Below, piece after piece: positions 56,853 to 64,000 of a stretch of DNA of 64,000 nucleotides (its first letter is position 1; every line of letters begins with the position of its first letter). A model generated the notes under the pieces. That model ran no database searches. It was given only the letters and a program-made list of their open reading frames with translations, and was not told where the DNA came from. The stretch is from Rhizobium tumorigenes. Its GTDB lineage: Bacteria > Pseudomonadota > Alphaproteobacteria > Rhizobiales > Rhizobiaceae. The stretch lies in the NCBI RefSeq assembly GCF_003240565.2, contig NZ_CP117255.1:992001-1056000 (forward strand), in the 5' to 3' direction. The translations under genes were made by a program, and so were the position numbers.

Positions 56853-58142
56853 TCAGTTCAGCGAATAGACCAGTGCGCCCCCCACATAGGTCGCTACCGC
56901 CCGGCCGCTGAACCGGGCATCCTCGAACGGTGTATTCTTCGAGCGCGACAGAAGCATGTCCTTGGCGACAAGCCAAGGCTCGTCGATATCGATCAGCGTG
57001 ATATCGGCTTTCGCGCCCGGCTGGAGCGTGCCGGCATCGAGCCCGAAGATCTGGGCCGGTCGCGTCGAGAGGGCATCGATCAGCCGCATCAGGCTGACCT
57101 GGCCGCTGTGGTGGAGGCGCAGGGCCGCGGCCAGCATGGTCTCCAGCCCGATCGCGCCGTCCGCCGCTTCAGCGAAAGGCAGCCGCTTGGTGTCGACGTC
57201 CTGCGGATCGTGCGAGGAAACGATGATGTCGATCGTGCCATCGGCGAGCGCTTCGATCATCGCCATCCGGTCATCTTCGGGTCTCAGCGGCGGATAAAGC
57301 TTGAAGAAGGTACGGTATTCGCCGATGTCGTTCTCGTTCAGCGCCAGATTGTTGATCGAGATGCCGCAGGTGACCCTGGCGCCGCGTTTCCGGGCGTTCC
57401 TGATCGCCTCGGCCGACTCAGGCACCGAAATCATCGCGGCATGGTAGTTGCTGCGGGTCAGTGCCGCGATCCGGAGGTCGCGCTCGAGCGGGATGAGTTC
57501 TGCTTCCTTGGGAATACCCGACAGGCCGAGCCAGCTGGCAAACAGGCCTTCGTTCATGACGCCCTCTGCGCCGAGATGTTCGTCGCGCGGCACGGAGGCA
57601 ATTACAGCACCGAACTCGCGGCCGTAGGTCATCACCCGGCGCAGCACCTGCGCGTCGTGGATGCTGGCATGGCCATCGGTAAAGGCCACGGCGCCGGCTT
57701 CCCTCAACAGGCCGATCTCGGTCATTTCAGTGCCGGCCAGTCCCTTGGTGAGGGCGGCGGCGGGATAGACATTGACGACGGCCTTGTCGCGCGCGGTCTT
57801 CTTGACAAATTCGACCAGCGCGATGTCGTCGATCACCGGATCGGTATCCGGCATCATGATGAAGGAGGTGATGCCGCCGGCTGCGGCAGCGCGGCTGGCC
57901 GAGGCGATTGTCTCGCGGTACTCGCTGCCGGGTTCGCCGACATGCACGCGGGCATCCACGAGGCCGGGCACCGCTATCAGCCCGGCGCAATCGCGCACGG
58001 TGGCGCCTGCCGGAAACGGCAGGCCATCGGCTTGCCTGCCGGATGCAACGATGACGCCGTTCTCGACGATAACGGTGCCGGTCTCGTCGAGCTGGCGCGA
58101 GGGGTCGATGATGCGGACGTTGGTGAGGACGATGGTGTTCAT
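56853..58142 (-). CDS. pyrC: dihydroorotase-like protein, probably non-catalytic (PyrC'/PyrX type)
   Basis: An amidohydrolase-fold protein of 429 aa encoded next to pyrB. The expected metal motif D-x-H-x-H near the N-terminus reads [11 protein letters not shown]: Asp63, Arg65 in place of the first histidine, and His67. [18 protein letters not shown] keeps the late active-site aspartate. Loss of a zinc ligand suggests that, like the pyrC' product of Pseudomonas, it serves as a structural partner of aspartate transcarbamoylase and does not make dihydroorotate; an active dihydroorotase should then exist elsewhere in the genome. The stop of pyrB overlaps its start by four bases, in keeping with a complex. 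Cytosolic. Confidence 0.88.
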   Translation of the reverse strand: MNTIVLTNVRIIDPSRQLDETGTVIVENGVIVASGRQADGLPFPAGATVRDCAGLIAVPGLVDARVHVGEPGSEYRETIASASRAAAAGGITSFIMMPDTDPVIDDIALVEFVKKTARDKAVVNVYPAAALTKGLAGTEMTEIGLLREAGAVAFTDGHASIHDAQVLRRVMTYGREFGAVIASVPRDEHLGAEGVMNEGLFASWLGLSGIPKEAELIPLERDLRIAALTRSNYHAAMISVPESAEAIRNARKRGARVTCGISINNLALNENDIGEYRTFFKLYPPLRPEDDRMAMIEALADGTIDIIVSSHDPQDVDTKRLPFAEAADGAIGLETMLAAALRLHHSGQVSLMRLIDALSTRPAQIFGLDAGTLQPGAKADITLIDIDEPWLVAKDMLLSRSKNTPFEDARFSGRAVATYVGGALVYSLN

Positions 58143-59080
58143 GCGCGCGGCCCCTGGTTCTGCGAGACAAGCAGCGTCTCCATGACGGCCATCCTGACGG
58201 CGACCCCCATTTCCACCTGTTCGGCGATGACGCTCTGCGGTCCGTCGGCCACTTCGGAGGCGATTTCGACGCCGCGGTTCATCGGCCCCGGATGCATCAC
58301 CAGTGCGTCTTCCTTTGCAGCCTTCAGCGTCTCGGCATCGAGGCCGTAGAAATGGAAATACTCGCGCACCGAAGGCACGAAGGCGCCGGACATGCGCTCG
58401 CGCTGCAAGCGCAGCATCATCACCACGTCTGCATCCTGCAAGCCTTCCTTCATCGAGTGGCAGATTTCCACGCCCATCTCTGCCATCCCGGTCGGCAGCA
58501 GCGTCGCCGGCGCGACGACGCGCACCCGGGCGCCCATGGCGTTGAGCAGCAATATGTTGGAGCGGGCGACGCGCGAATGCAGCACGTCGCCGCAGATGGC
58601 AACGATGATGCGCGACAGCTTGCCCTTGGCGCGCCGGATTGTCAGCGCGTCCAGCAGCGCCTGGGTCGGATGCTCGTGCTGGCCGTCGCCGGCATTGACG
58701 ACGGCACAGGAGACTTTTTGTGCTAGCAGGGCGGCGGCACCGGCGCTCGAGTGACGGATGATCAGCACGTCCGGGCGCATGGCATTCAGCGTCATCGCCG
58801 TGTCGATGAGGGTTTCGCCCTTTTTCACCGACGAATTGCCCACCGACATGTTCATAACGTCGGCGCCGAGCCGCTTGCCGGCGAGTTCGAACGACGCCTG
58901 CGTCCGCGTCGAGGCCTCGAAGAAAAGGTTGATCTGGGTCAGCCCGCGCAGCGTCGACGTCTTTTTCTCGCGCTGGCGGCTGATCTGCACCGCCTCGTCA
59001 GCCTTGTCGAGAAGATAGGTGATATCCTGCTCGGTGAGACCTTTGATGCCGATAAGGTGGCGGTGGGGGAAAAAGACCAT
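58139..59080 (-). CDS. pyrB: aspartate carbamoyltransferase catalytic subunit
   Basis: Condenses carbamoyl phosphate and aspartate in pyrimidine synthesis. The protein is 313 aa, normal. The carbamoyl phosphate motif STRTQASFE, the mobile KKGET loop, [10 protein letters not shown] and the aspartate loop LRLQRERM are intact, so it is catalytically competent. The ATG at 59080 ([12 protein letters not shown]) follows GAGGG by about 7 bases; the frame from 59137 adds unrelated residues. The downstream dihydroorotase-like gene overlaps by four bases. No pyrI regulatory-subunit gene is present. Confidence 0.95.
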   Translation of the reverse strand: MVFFPHRHLIGIKGLTEQDITYLLDKADEAVQISRQREKKTSTLRGLTQINLFFEASTRTQASFELAGKRLGADVMNMSVGNSSVKKGETLIDTAMTLNAMRPDVLIIRHSSAGAAALLAQKVSCAVVNAGDGQHEHPTQALLDALTIRRAKGKLSRIIVAICGDVLHSRVARSNILLLNAMGARVRVVAPATLLPTGMAEMGVEICHSMKEGLQDADVVMMLRLQRERMSGAFVPSVREYFHFYGLDAETLKAAKEDALVMHPGPMNRGVEIASEVADGPQSVIAEQVEMGVAVRMAVMETLLVSQNQGPRA

Positions 59081-59407
59081 GCGGGCGCCCTCGGATGTCG
59101 TCAGGGGCTCTATAATGAGCGCGCGGCGAGGGGGCAAGGCGGTTCGAAACGTTCAGGCCGGGCGAGGCGGCTTCGGCAACATGTTTATGGTGGTTGTCTG
59201 GTGCGTCGAAAAGCGGGTTGGTATCGGCGGCGCTTGATATCGACAGCCCGGTAGTGGACTCCGCTTCCTCGAACCTGCCAATTCGATTTAACAATCACAA
59301 CCATGCATCCGCCGACACCTCCGCTTGCCCTTCTCAAGATCCGGGAATAGCTCTTTTGGCTAAATCGATCGGGCAGTTCATTGCCGCAAGAACATATTTG
59401 CTCCGAG
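59081..59407. other. intergenic region between pyrB and the accessory patch
   Basis: A 327-base gap. It must hold the pyrB promoter on the minus strand. GC content falls across it toward 59400. I see no gene, attachment repeat or pyrimidine attenuator that I can support. Confidence 0.45.
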
Positions 59408-59857
59408 TCACTTAGCCGTCATTAAACGACAGGCCAGGAGTCTGGTGCCTGATCGAACTGCGAATGTTTCGGAGGCGACGAACCACCCGCTACCCCTGCC
59501 GCCGCCATGGTTCGCACCCATGCACGAGCACTGGCATACGTGACCGAGTGCATCCCAGCAGGCAGGCGCACACACCTCGTGCTCGTGATAGGGCTGGACG
59601 ACATAGACGCGCCGATACCGATGCAACGCATTGTTGATGAAGTCATTGAACCAAGCCTGAGGCAGCAACCAGCGCTTTATATTCGGAGCCCAGATTGGCG
59701 GAGTGCGCTTTTCACCCTGCAACCAACTCCGGTTGTCAGCAGCGTAGGGCACCTTGACCTGCAGTTTCTGTCCTTTTCCCAGGCGGATGGCGACCGGAGT
59801 TGCCGTCTGGCCTAGCACCCAATTCAACTTTACTGCATCTGCGTCAAATGCGCTCAC
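59408..59857 (-). CDS. hypothetical cysteine-cluster protein (149 aa)
   Basis: A 149-aa protein with no named domain that I recognise. A central basic-aromatic block (KVPYAADNRSWLQ, WAPNIKRWLLPQAWFND) resembles the short substrate-facing segment seen in some helicase-associated proteins. A cysteine cluster follows: Cys96, Cys100, Cys108, Cys110, Cys112 and His117 (CAPAC, CQCSCMGANHGGG), very likely a metal site. There is no signal peptide. The start is a GTG at 59857 after GGAGGATGGAG. I remember similar stand-alone proteins from plasmids and islands. It is divergent from the gene at 59973, with 115 bases between. Confidence 0.65.
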   Translation of the reverse strand: MSAFDADAVKLNWVLGQTATPVAIRLGKGQKLQVKVPYAADNRSWLQGEKRTPPIWAPNIKRWLLPQAWFNDFINNALHRYRRVYVVQPYHEHEVCAPACWDALGHVCQCSCMGANHGGGRGSGWFVASETFAVRSGTRLLACRLMTAK

Positions 59858-59972
59858 TTAGCTCCATCCTCCAGATAAGAGAACCACCGCAACTTCAAGT
59901 CGATGTCAATGGCAGGCTCTCGACAAACTTCTCACTCTCTGATTGATTTGACCGTCAATGAAGGGAAGAGAA

Positions 59973-60968
59973 ATGCCAGCAAAGACAACAATCCAATACC
60001 GCCAATTGAAGACGGATGGACTCTGGGAGGGTATTGAACTCAAACCGATGCTGGTTGACGTCTTGAATAGGCGCGGTTGGGCCGACAACGCCAAGCATCG
60101 CATCCTGGATCTCGATCAGGATCACAGCTTTGTCATTCTGAACAAGGTATCCGATCCAGACAGTTGGAAGGGCCCTGTCTTCGCCGGTCAATTGATTCAT
60201 CTGCAGGAGGGGGCCGACGTGCACGCTGTCATGCAGTCCCTTGAGGACGACACCTCCGAATACTTGGTTCAAAGCCTAAATGTGGGCGACACGGCGCGCG
60301 TCCTGAAGGGCGCGTTATACTTCGCTGTAGTGGGCAATCACGTTGGTCTGATCGAGGGGGCACAAGTTCGGGGAAGGACATTGGAAAGATACCTGACGGC
60401 GCTACTGCAGCGCGCCGGCGAACTGGAGGCTGGGCAGGCGGTGATCTTGAACGGCAAGTTCATGGCGGGCGACGGAAAAGAACTCGCTGAATCCACTGAG
60501 ATGGTGGTGACCGCCAAACCCAACCTTGGACGGCATGCGGCCGCGGTGCAAGGTGCTGTCGATGAGATGATGGCACGGGAAGCGGGCTTGGCGAGCGAGC
60601 GAGGAGCGACGGTGTTCGACGTTCTTGCTACACTCGGTTGGAGCACTGAAGCGATCGAAAGTTTACGCGCTGAAGTTCCAGATGACGGCTGGATTGAAGG
60701 TTTCTTTCGAGTTTTCATCAAGGAAAAACGGAAGCGCAAGCCAATTTCGAGAGCAACCATTAACGAAGCACTTCGCAACATTGATCCGGCAGATCTCGGT
60801 TTGCGAGGCGATGGTAGCGAGAAAAATGGTGTCGTAAAGCTCTCGGTTCAGCGCACTGTCACGACAAATCAATCGCTTTTGGACCCTGCTAATGCTATGG
60901 AACAGATTGTGAACGCCTTACGGGAATGGGCGGCAGCGGGAAAGATAGATTGTCGGTTCGATACATAA
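59973..60968 (+). CDS. hypothetical protein (331 aa), first gene of a coupled pair
   Basis: A 331-aa soluble protein I do not recognise. The N-terminal half looks alpha/beta; around residues 110-150 is LYFAVVGNHVGLIEGAQVRG, then a long helical segment and a charged KEKRKRKPIS stretch near 250. No signal peptide and no membrane helix. The ATG at 59973 sits after AGGGAAGAGAA; an ATG five codons earlier is less likely. Its 3' end overlaps the next gene by 43 bases, so the two products are probably made together. Third codon positions are less GC-rich than in core genes. Position in an accessory patch suggests a defence or stress role, which is inference only. Confidence 0.7.
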   Translation: MPAKTTIQYRQLKTDGLWEGIELKPMLVDVLNRRGWADNAKHRILDLDQDHSFVILNKVSDPDSWKGPVFAGQLIHLQEGADVHAVMQSLEDDTSEYLVQSLNVGDTARVLKGALYFAVVGNHVGLIEGAQVRGRTLERYLTALLQRAGELEAGQAVILNGKFMAGDGKELAESTEMVVTAKPNLGRHAAAVQGAVDEMMAREAGLASERGATVFDVLATLGWSTEAIESLRAEVPDDGWIEGFFRVFIKEKRKRKPISRATINEALRNIDPADLGLRGDGSEKNGVVKLSVQRTVTTNQSLLDPANAMEQIVNALREWAAAGKIDCRFDT

Positions 60969-61543
60969 AAACAATCGCAGTAGTCGCGTTGGTGGGAGCT
61001 AGCGCGACACTGACGCCGGGAACTATTTCCAGCGATGCCGGACGCATGCTTGTAACGATCCTTGGGCTTTTCGCAGCGAGCATTCTGCCTACTGTCTCGT
61101 TGTTGATAAATAGTATGAGCGCGGCAGGAAGATCGGTTCACGCGGTGAATCAACTGCAAAAAGAGTTGCAGGCTGCGATTGACGCGCTGTTTTTCATCTT
61201 CGGATGCGTGATCGTGGCTGTCGGTGCGCTGTTGTCGCTGTTGATCGAGCCGGCCGCTTTCATGACGCGGGTTCCCTACCTTACATCTGAAATCTTACCG
61301 CGTGCAGGTCAAGCGATCGTATGCGCTGCAACAGGCCTGGTCATCTGGCGTGCTGGCCAGATACCCGCGATCCTCCGTCGGTCGCTTAAGGTTCGCTACG
61401 AAATTGCGGTAAGTGAAGCGCGCTCCAAAGTAGATGCCAACGTTCCCGCCGCCAGCCAGACGAAACAAGCGTTCGCCACCCATCCTGACTTCGGTAAAGT
61501 CGTTTCATTGCAGGAATTACAAGGGCCAGAGAAACGCTCGTAG
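60926..61543 (+). CDS. hypothetical four-helix membrane protein (205 aa), second gene of the pair
   Basis: A 205-aa inner-membrane protein with four predicted helices at about residues 14-34, 40-62, 87-112 and 124-144, and a soluble C-terminal tail of about 55 residues with no recognised domain. It overlaps the 331-aa gene by 43 bases in a different frame, starting at an ATG after ACGGGA; an in-frame TTG at 60950 is an alternative. The arrangement, a soluble protein coupled to a small multi-helix membrane protein, is common in anti-phage and toxin systems such as Kiwa, but I see no sequence sign of a known one. Function unknown. Confidence 0.7.
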   Translation: MGGSGKDRLSVRYIKTIAVVALVGASATLTPGTISSDAGRMLVTILGLFAASILPTVSLLINSMSAAGRSVHAVNQLQKELQAAIDALFFIFGCVIVAVGALLSLLIEPAAFMTRVPYLTSEILPRAGQAIVCAATGLVIWRAGQIPAILRRSLKVRYEIAVSEARSKVDANVPAASQTKQAFATHPDFGKVVSLQELQGPEKRS

Positions 61544-62041
61544 CAGCGTTGCAAATGTTCTTCCCGGCGAATGCTGGATACGGAATTCCGCATGAGTTTA
61601 GGGTATTGGAGTTTAAAGTGTTCTTGGCCGGCGTCGTCCATCTGCTTTTCAGGTCGTACCCTGTCGGTAACGCTGTCACCACAGCCGCCCAGCCGCTCAA
61701 CGCCTCCAGTCAAGCTAGCGCACCTTCTTCCGTCAAAATCTCAGCCACTCCGCACCCACGTACTTTGAGCCGCGACGTCAATCAGAAATGCGCCGATGCG
61801 AGCACTTGCAGGGCAAATAATCCAATTCTTGTCATGAAATTCCAGCGCATTTCCTCATCTTAAGTCCAAACAGTGTCGCCTCTCATGCCAAAACACTTCC
61901 ATACCCCAGACAAGGGAGTTTCCGCATTCCTGACGCCGAATTGCTGCAACGGACCCCCACACTGTACCCCCACTGTGTACATCGCCATGAATCTCGCCTC
62001 TGGACGTTCCCACCATAGGTGACTTCGGCTAGAAGCGAATC
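61544..62041. other. intergenic region after the accessory pair
   Basis: A 498-base gap of mixed composition. Frames on both strands lack ribosome sites and I do not believe them. A 13-base tandem repeat (CCCCCAC-type) lies at 61954-61979. It may be the scar of the event that brought the patch in, but no integrase or attachment site is seen. Confidence 0.45.
61954..61979. repeat. tandem 13-base repeat
   Basis: CCCCCACACTGTA is followed directly by CCCCCACTGTGTA; the two units match at ten of thirteen positions. It lies between the accessory patch and the acyl-CoA dehydrogenase gene. Meaning unknown. Confidence 0.5.
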
Positions 62042-63700
62042 ATGACCCAAGCGCCCCGGAACGAAGACCCGTTGACCGATCTGAACCAGCCGAGCCTGTG
62101 GTCCGGCATCAATGCCTATCGTTCTGATCCGCTGATCGTCGATCTGACGGCCAATCTGCCGCGCAGCATTCGCGAAGACCTCGAGCAGATGGGGCGTTTC
62201 GTGACGTCGCATGAGGCGCAGGAACTGGCCCGGATGGCAAACCAAGGCGTGCCGCAGCTGAAGACCCATGGTCCGCGCGGCGAACGGTTGGATATCGTAG
62301 AGTTCCATCCGGCCTGGCATGCGCTGATGCGCCGCTCGATGTCGGCGGGGCTTCATTCCTCGATCTGGGATCCGCAGGCGGATGTCGAGGCCAAGGACCA
62401 GGCGCACAAGGTGCGAGCCGCGCGCTTCTACCTGACAGCGCAGCTAGAATGCGGCCATCTCTGCCCGCTGACGATGACCAGCGCCTCGGTGGCGGCGATG
62501 ATGGCTGCCCCTGCGGTCCAGAAGGACTGGGCGCCAAAAATCCTGTCGCGGAAATATGATTCCACCAACAAGCCGGCCATGCAGAAATCCGCCGTCACCA
62601 TCGGCATGGGTATGACGGAAAAGCAGGGCGGCACGGATGTGCGCGCCAATGTCACGTCGGCCGAGCGGGTGGGGGAGGGCATTTATCGGCTCTCCGGCCA
62701 CAAATGGTTCCTGTCGGCGCCGATGAGCGATGCCTTCGTCATGCTCGCCCAGACGGGCGACGGGCTGGGCTGCTTCCTGGTGCCACGGCTGCTCGAGGAC
62801 GGCTCGGCGAACGGGCTGCATTTCCAGCGCCTGAAGGACAAGATCGGCAACCGCTCGAATGCGTCCGCCGAAGTTGAATTCACCGATACGTTCGGCTTCC
62901 TGCTCGGCACTCCCGATGGCGGCGTCCGAACGATCCTCGACATGGTGACCCTGACGCGGCTCGATTGTGCGCTGGCGTCTTCGGGCATCATGCGCGCGTC
63001 GCTCGCCGAGGCGGTGCACCATGCGCGCGGTCGCAGCGTGTTCGGCAAGCCGCTGGTGACCCAACCGATCATGACGCGCGTGCTCGCCGACATGGCGCTC
63101 GACGTCGCAGGTGCGACTGCCCTTTCGTTCCGTCTGGCCGAGGCCTTCGACAAGGCCCGCGACAGCGCCGACGACGCAGCCTATGCCCGGGTGATGACGC
63201 CGGTCGCCAAATACTGGTGCTGCAAGATCGCCCCGGCGCTGATCTACGAGGCGATGGAATGCATCGGCGGTAGCGGCTACATCGAGGAACGTCCCATTGC
63301 CCGCCACTACCGCGAAGCGCCGGTCAACGCCATCTGGGAAGGCTCCGGCAATGTCATGGCGCTCGATCTCCTGCGCGTCCTCAACCGTGGTCGAGACCTG
63401 TTCGAAACGGTGTTCGCCGGACTTGCCCGCGATCTCGGCCCGGCCGGCAAGAAGACCATCGCCGTGCTGCGTGCCGCCATGGCGCTCTGCGAGCGCGACG
63501 AGGGTGCTGCCCGGCTTCTGATCGAACAACTGGCACTGGCTGCCGCCGCCGCCGAACTTTACCGGCTCGGTGCCGGCAAGGTGGCCGATGCCTTCATCGA
63601 AACACGTCTGGCCGGCGGCTGGCGCTCGACCTACGGCATGCTCGACAGCCGTTTCGACGCCAGCTACATCGTCGATCTGCTCTATCCACCCGCGACCTGA
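62042..63700 (+). CDS. acyl-CoA dehydrogenase, AidB-like
   Basis: A flavin-dependent dehydrogenase of 552 aa, longer than ordinary acyl-CoA dehydrogenases (about 380-400 aa) and of AidB size. It includes the family motifs GMTEKQGGTDVRANVT (FAD-binding strand), RLSGHKWFLSAPMSD, and YEAMECIGGSGYIEE RPIARHYREAPVNAIWEGSGNVMALDLLR near the C-terminal flavin site. Relatives of this type are E. coli AidB (alkylation response) and isovaleryl-CoA-like enzymes; the substrate cannot be told. The ATG at 62042 has a weak ribosome site (GGCTAGAAGCGA). It precedes the GNAT gene by 38 bases. Confidence 0.93.
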   Translation: MTQAPRNEDPLTDLNQPSLWSGINAYRSDPLIVDLTANLPRSIREDLEQMGRFVTSHEAQELARMANQGVPQLKTHGPRGERLDIVEFHPAWHALMRRSMSAGLHSSIWDPQADVEAKDQAHKVRAARFYLTAQLECGHLCPLTMTSASVAAMMAAPAVQKDWAPKILSRKYDSTNKPAMQKSAVTIGMGMTEKQGGTDVRANVTSAERVGEGIYRLSGHKWFLSAPMSDAFVMLAQTGDGLGCFLVPRLLEDGSANGLHFQRLKDKIGNRSNASAEVEFTDTFGFLLGTPDGGVRTILDMVTLTRLDCALASSGIMRASLAEAVHHARGRSVFGKPLVTQPIMTRVLADMALDVAGATALSFRLAEAFDKARDSADDAAYARVMTPVAKYWCCKIAPALIYEAMECIGGSGYIEERPIARHYREAPVNAIWEGSGNVMALDLLRVLNRGRDLFETVFAGLARDLGPAGKKTIAVLRAAMALCERDEGAARLLIEQLALAAAAAELYRLGAGKVADAFIETRLAGGWRSTYGMLDSRFDASYIVDLLYPPAT

Positions 63701-63738
63701 CGGAGAGTTCGGCTCGCATCGAAACGCAAGGGGGACAT

Positions 63739-64000
63739 GTGGTTACGCTTCGCAGCTTTCGTCCCTCGGATATCGACAGCCTCTACGCGATCTCGCTCGC
63801 GACAGGCCATGCCGGCAGCGATGCCTGGCACCTCTACATCGATGGTCGGTTGATGGGGCATATCTACGTTGGCCCTTATGCGAAGTTCAGTCCGGAAACC
63901 GTGCTCGTCGCCGAGGACGAGGAGGGTGTCGGCGGCTATATCCTCGGCGTGTTCGAAACAGCCGCCTTCGAGGACAGGCTCGAGCAGGACTGGTGGCCTG
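63739..64000 (+). CDS. GNAT family N-acetyltransferase, N-terminal part (runs off the window)
   Basis: The frame starts at a GTG at 63739 after AAGGGGGACAT and reads TLRSFRPSDIDSLYAISLATGHAG, typical of GNAT acetyltransferases, with VLVAEDEEGVGGYILGVFET as the beta4 strand region. About 87 codons are present; the acetyl-CoA-binding loop lies outside. The substrate is unknown. An overlapping ATG at 63736 gives a short, unrelated frame. Confidence 0.85.
   Translation, partial: MVTLRSFRPSDIDSLYAISLATGHAGSDAWHLYIDGRLMGHIYVGPYAKFSPETVLVAEDEEGVGGYILGVFETAAFEDRLEQDWWP

Noticed and set aside
59408..61543. Kiwa defence system
   Set aside because: The membrane partner has four helices as in KwaA, but gene order is reversed and I see no DUF4868-like sequence in the 331-aa protein.
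61883..62407. A 174-codon minus-strand frame, and short ORFs around 61549-61863
   Set aside because: They overlap the start of the acyl-CoA dehydrogenase or lack ribosome sites; no family recognised.
1..64000. CRISPR arrays, rRNA genes, insertion sequences and prophage
   Set aside because: No regularly spaced repeats, no rRNA sequence, no transposase or phage structural genes were seen while reading the window.

Overview
The window is a stretch of chromosome from an alphaproteobacterium, most likely of the family Rhizobiaceae. Supporting signs are a 14-gene nuo cluster of rhizobial type, a divK-pleD pair, a direct-repeat (GTTC-N7-GTTC) SOS box on dinB, TTAA-N7-TTAA sites of the CtrA type, proline-tRNA ligase of the short alphaproteobacterial form (440 aa), RNase J, and DUF families typical of the order (DUF1467, DUF3572, DUF983, DUF5680). 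No species can be named from the sequence alone. Most of the window is dense, GC-rich core genome.

Layout. 1-7.4 kb: the 5' part of an aldo/keto reductase gene, an aldose 1-epimerase-like gene, a small gene behind a good CtrA-type site, an SbcCD-like pair (metallophosphoesterase plus a 1149-aa SMC-like ATPase), and a secreted DUF3833-like protein. 7.8-8.1 kb: two identical tRNA-Asp genes. 8.4-24.5 kb: nuoA to nuoN, complex I, interrupted by small non-nuo genes. These are a four-helix-bundle gene between nuoC and nuoD, a secreted 98-aa protein between nuoD and nuoE, an 86-aa protein between nuoE and nuoF, and possibly a 58-aa ORF between nuoF and nuoG. birA, rnj, a methylmalonyl-CoA epimerase gene and a DUF1467 gene follow on the same strand.

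28-38 kb: proS with the lipoprotein-release genes lolC/E and lolD, then two reverse genes of unknown role, a 28-aa membrane peptide with its own promoter, dnaE, and an L,D-transpeptidase. 38-44.7 kb: a LysR regulator divergent from a DJ-1/PfpI gene, an ABC exporter, SOS-controlled dinB, a HAD-like gene and a DUF3572 gene. 44.7-46.5 kb: divK-pleD, the cell-cycle response regulator and the diguanylate cyclase. An 829-base gap follows. It holds a CtrA-type site and a run of four hairpins that looks like an undescribed small RNA, and ends at rpmG.

47.6-59.1 kb: a block mostly on the minus strand, with an MFS transporter, DUF983, rnr, topA, dprA, plsY and the pyrB/pyrC' pair. The pyrC product lacks a metal-binding histidine and is probably a non-catalytic partner of aspartate transcarbamoylase. 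59.4-61.5 kb: an accessory patch with a cysteine-rich protein divergent from a coupled pair, an unrecognised 331-aa protein and a four-helix membrane protein. The window closes with an AidB-like acyl-CoA dehydrogenase and the start of a GNAT acetyltransferase.

The three places most worth checking are the repeat-flanked four-helix-bundle cassette inside the nuo operon (10.03-10.51 kb), the hairpin array behind a CtrA-type site (46.98-47.18 kb) and the accessory trio at 59.4-61.5 kb.
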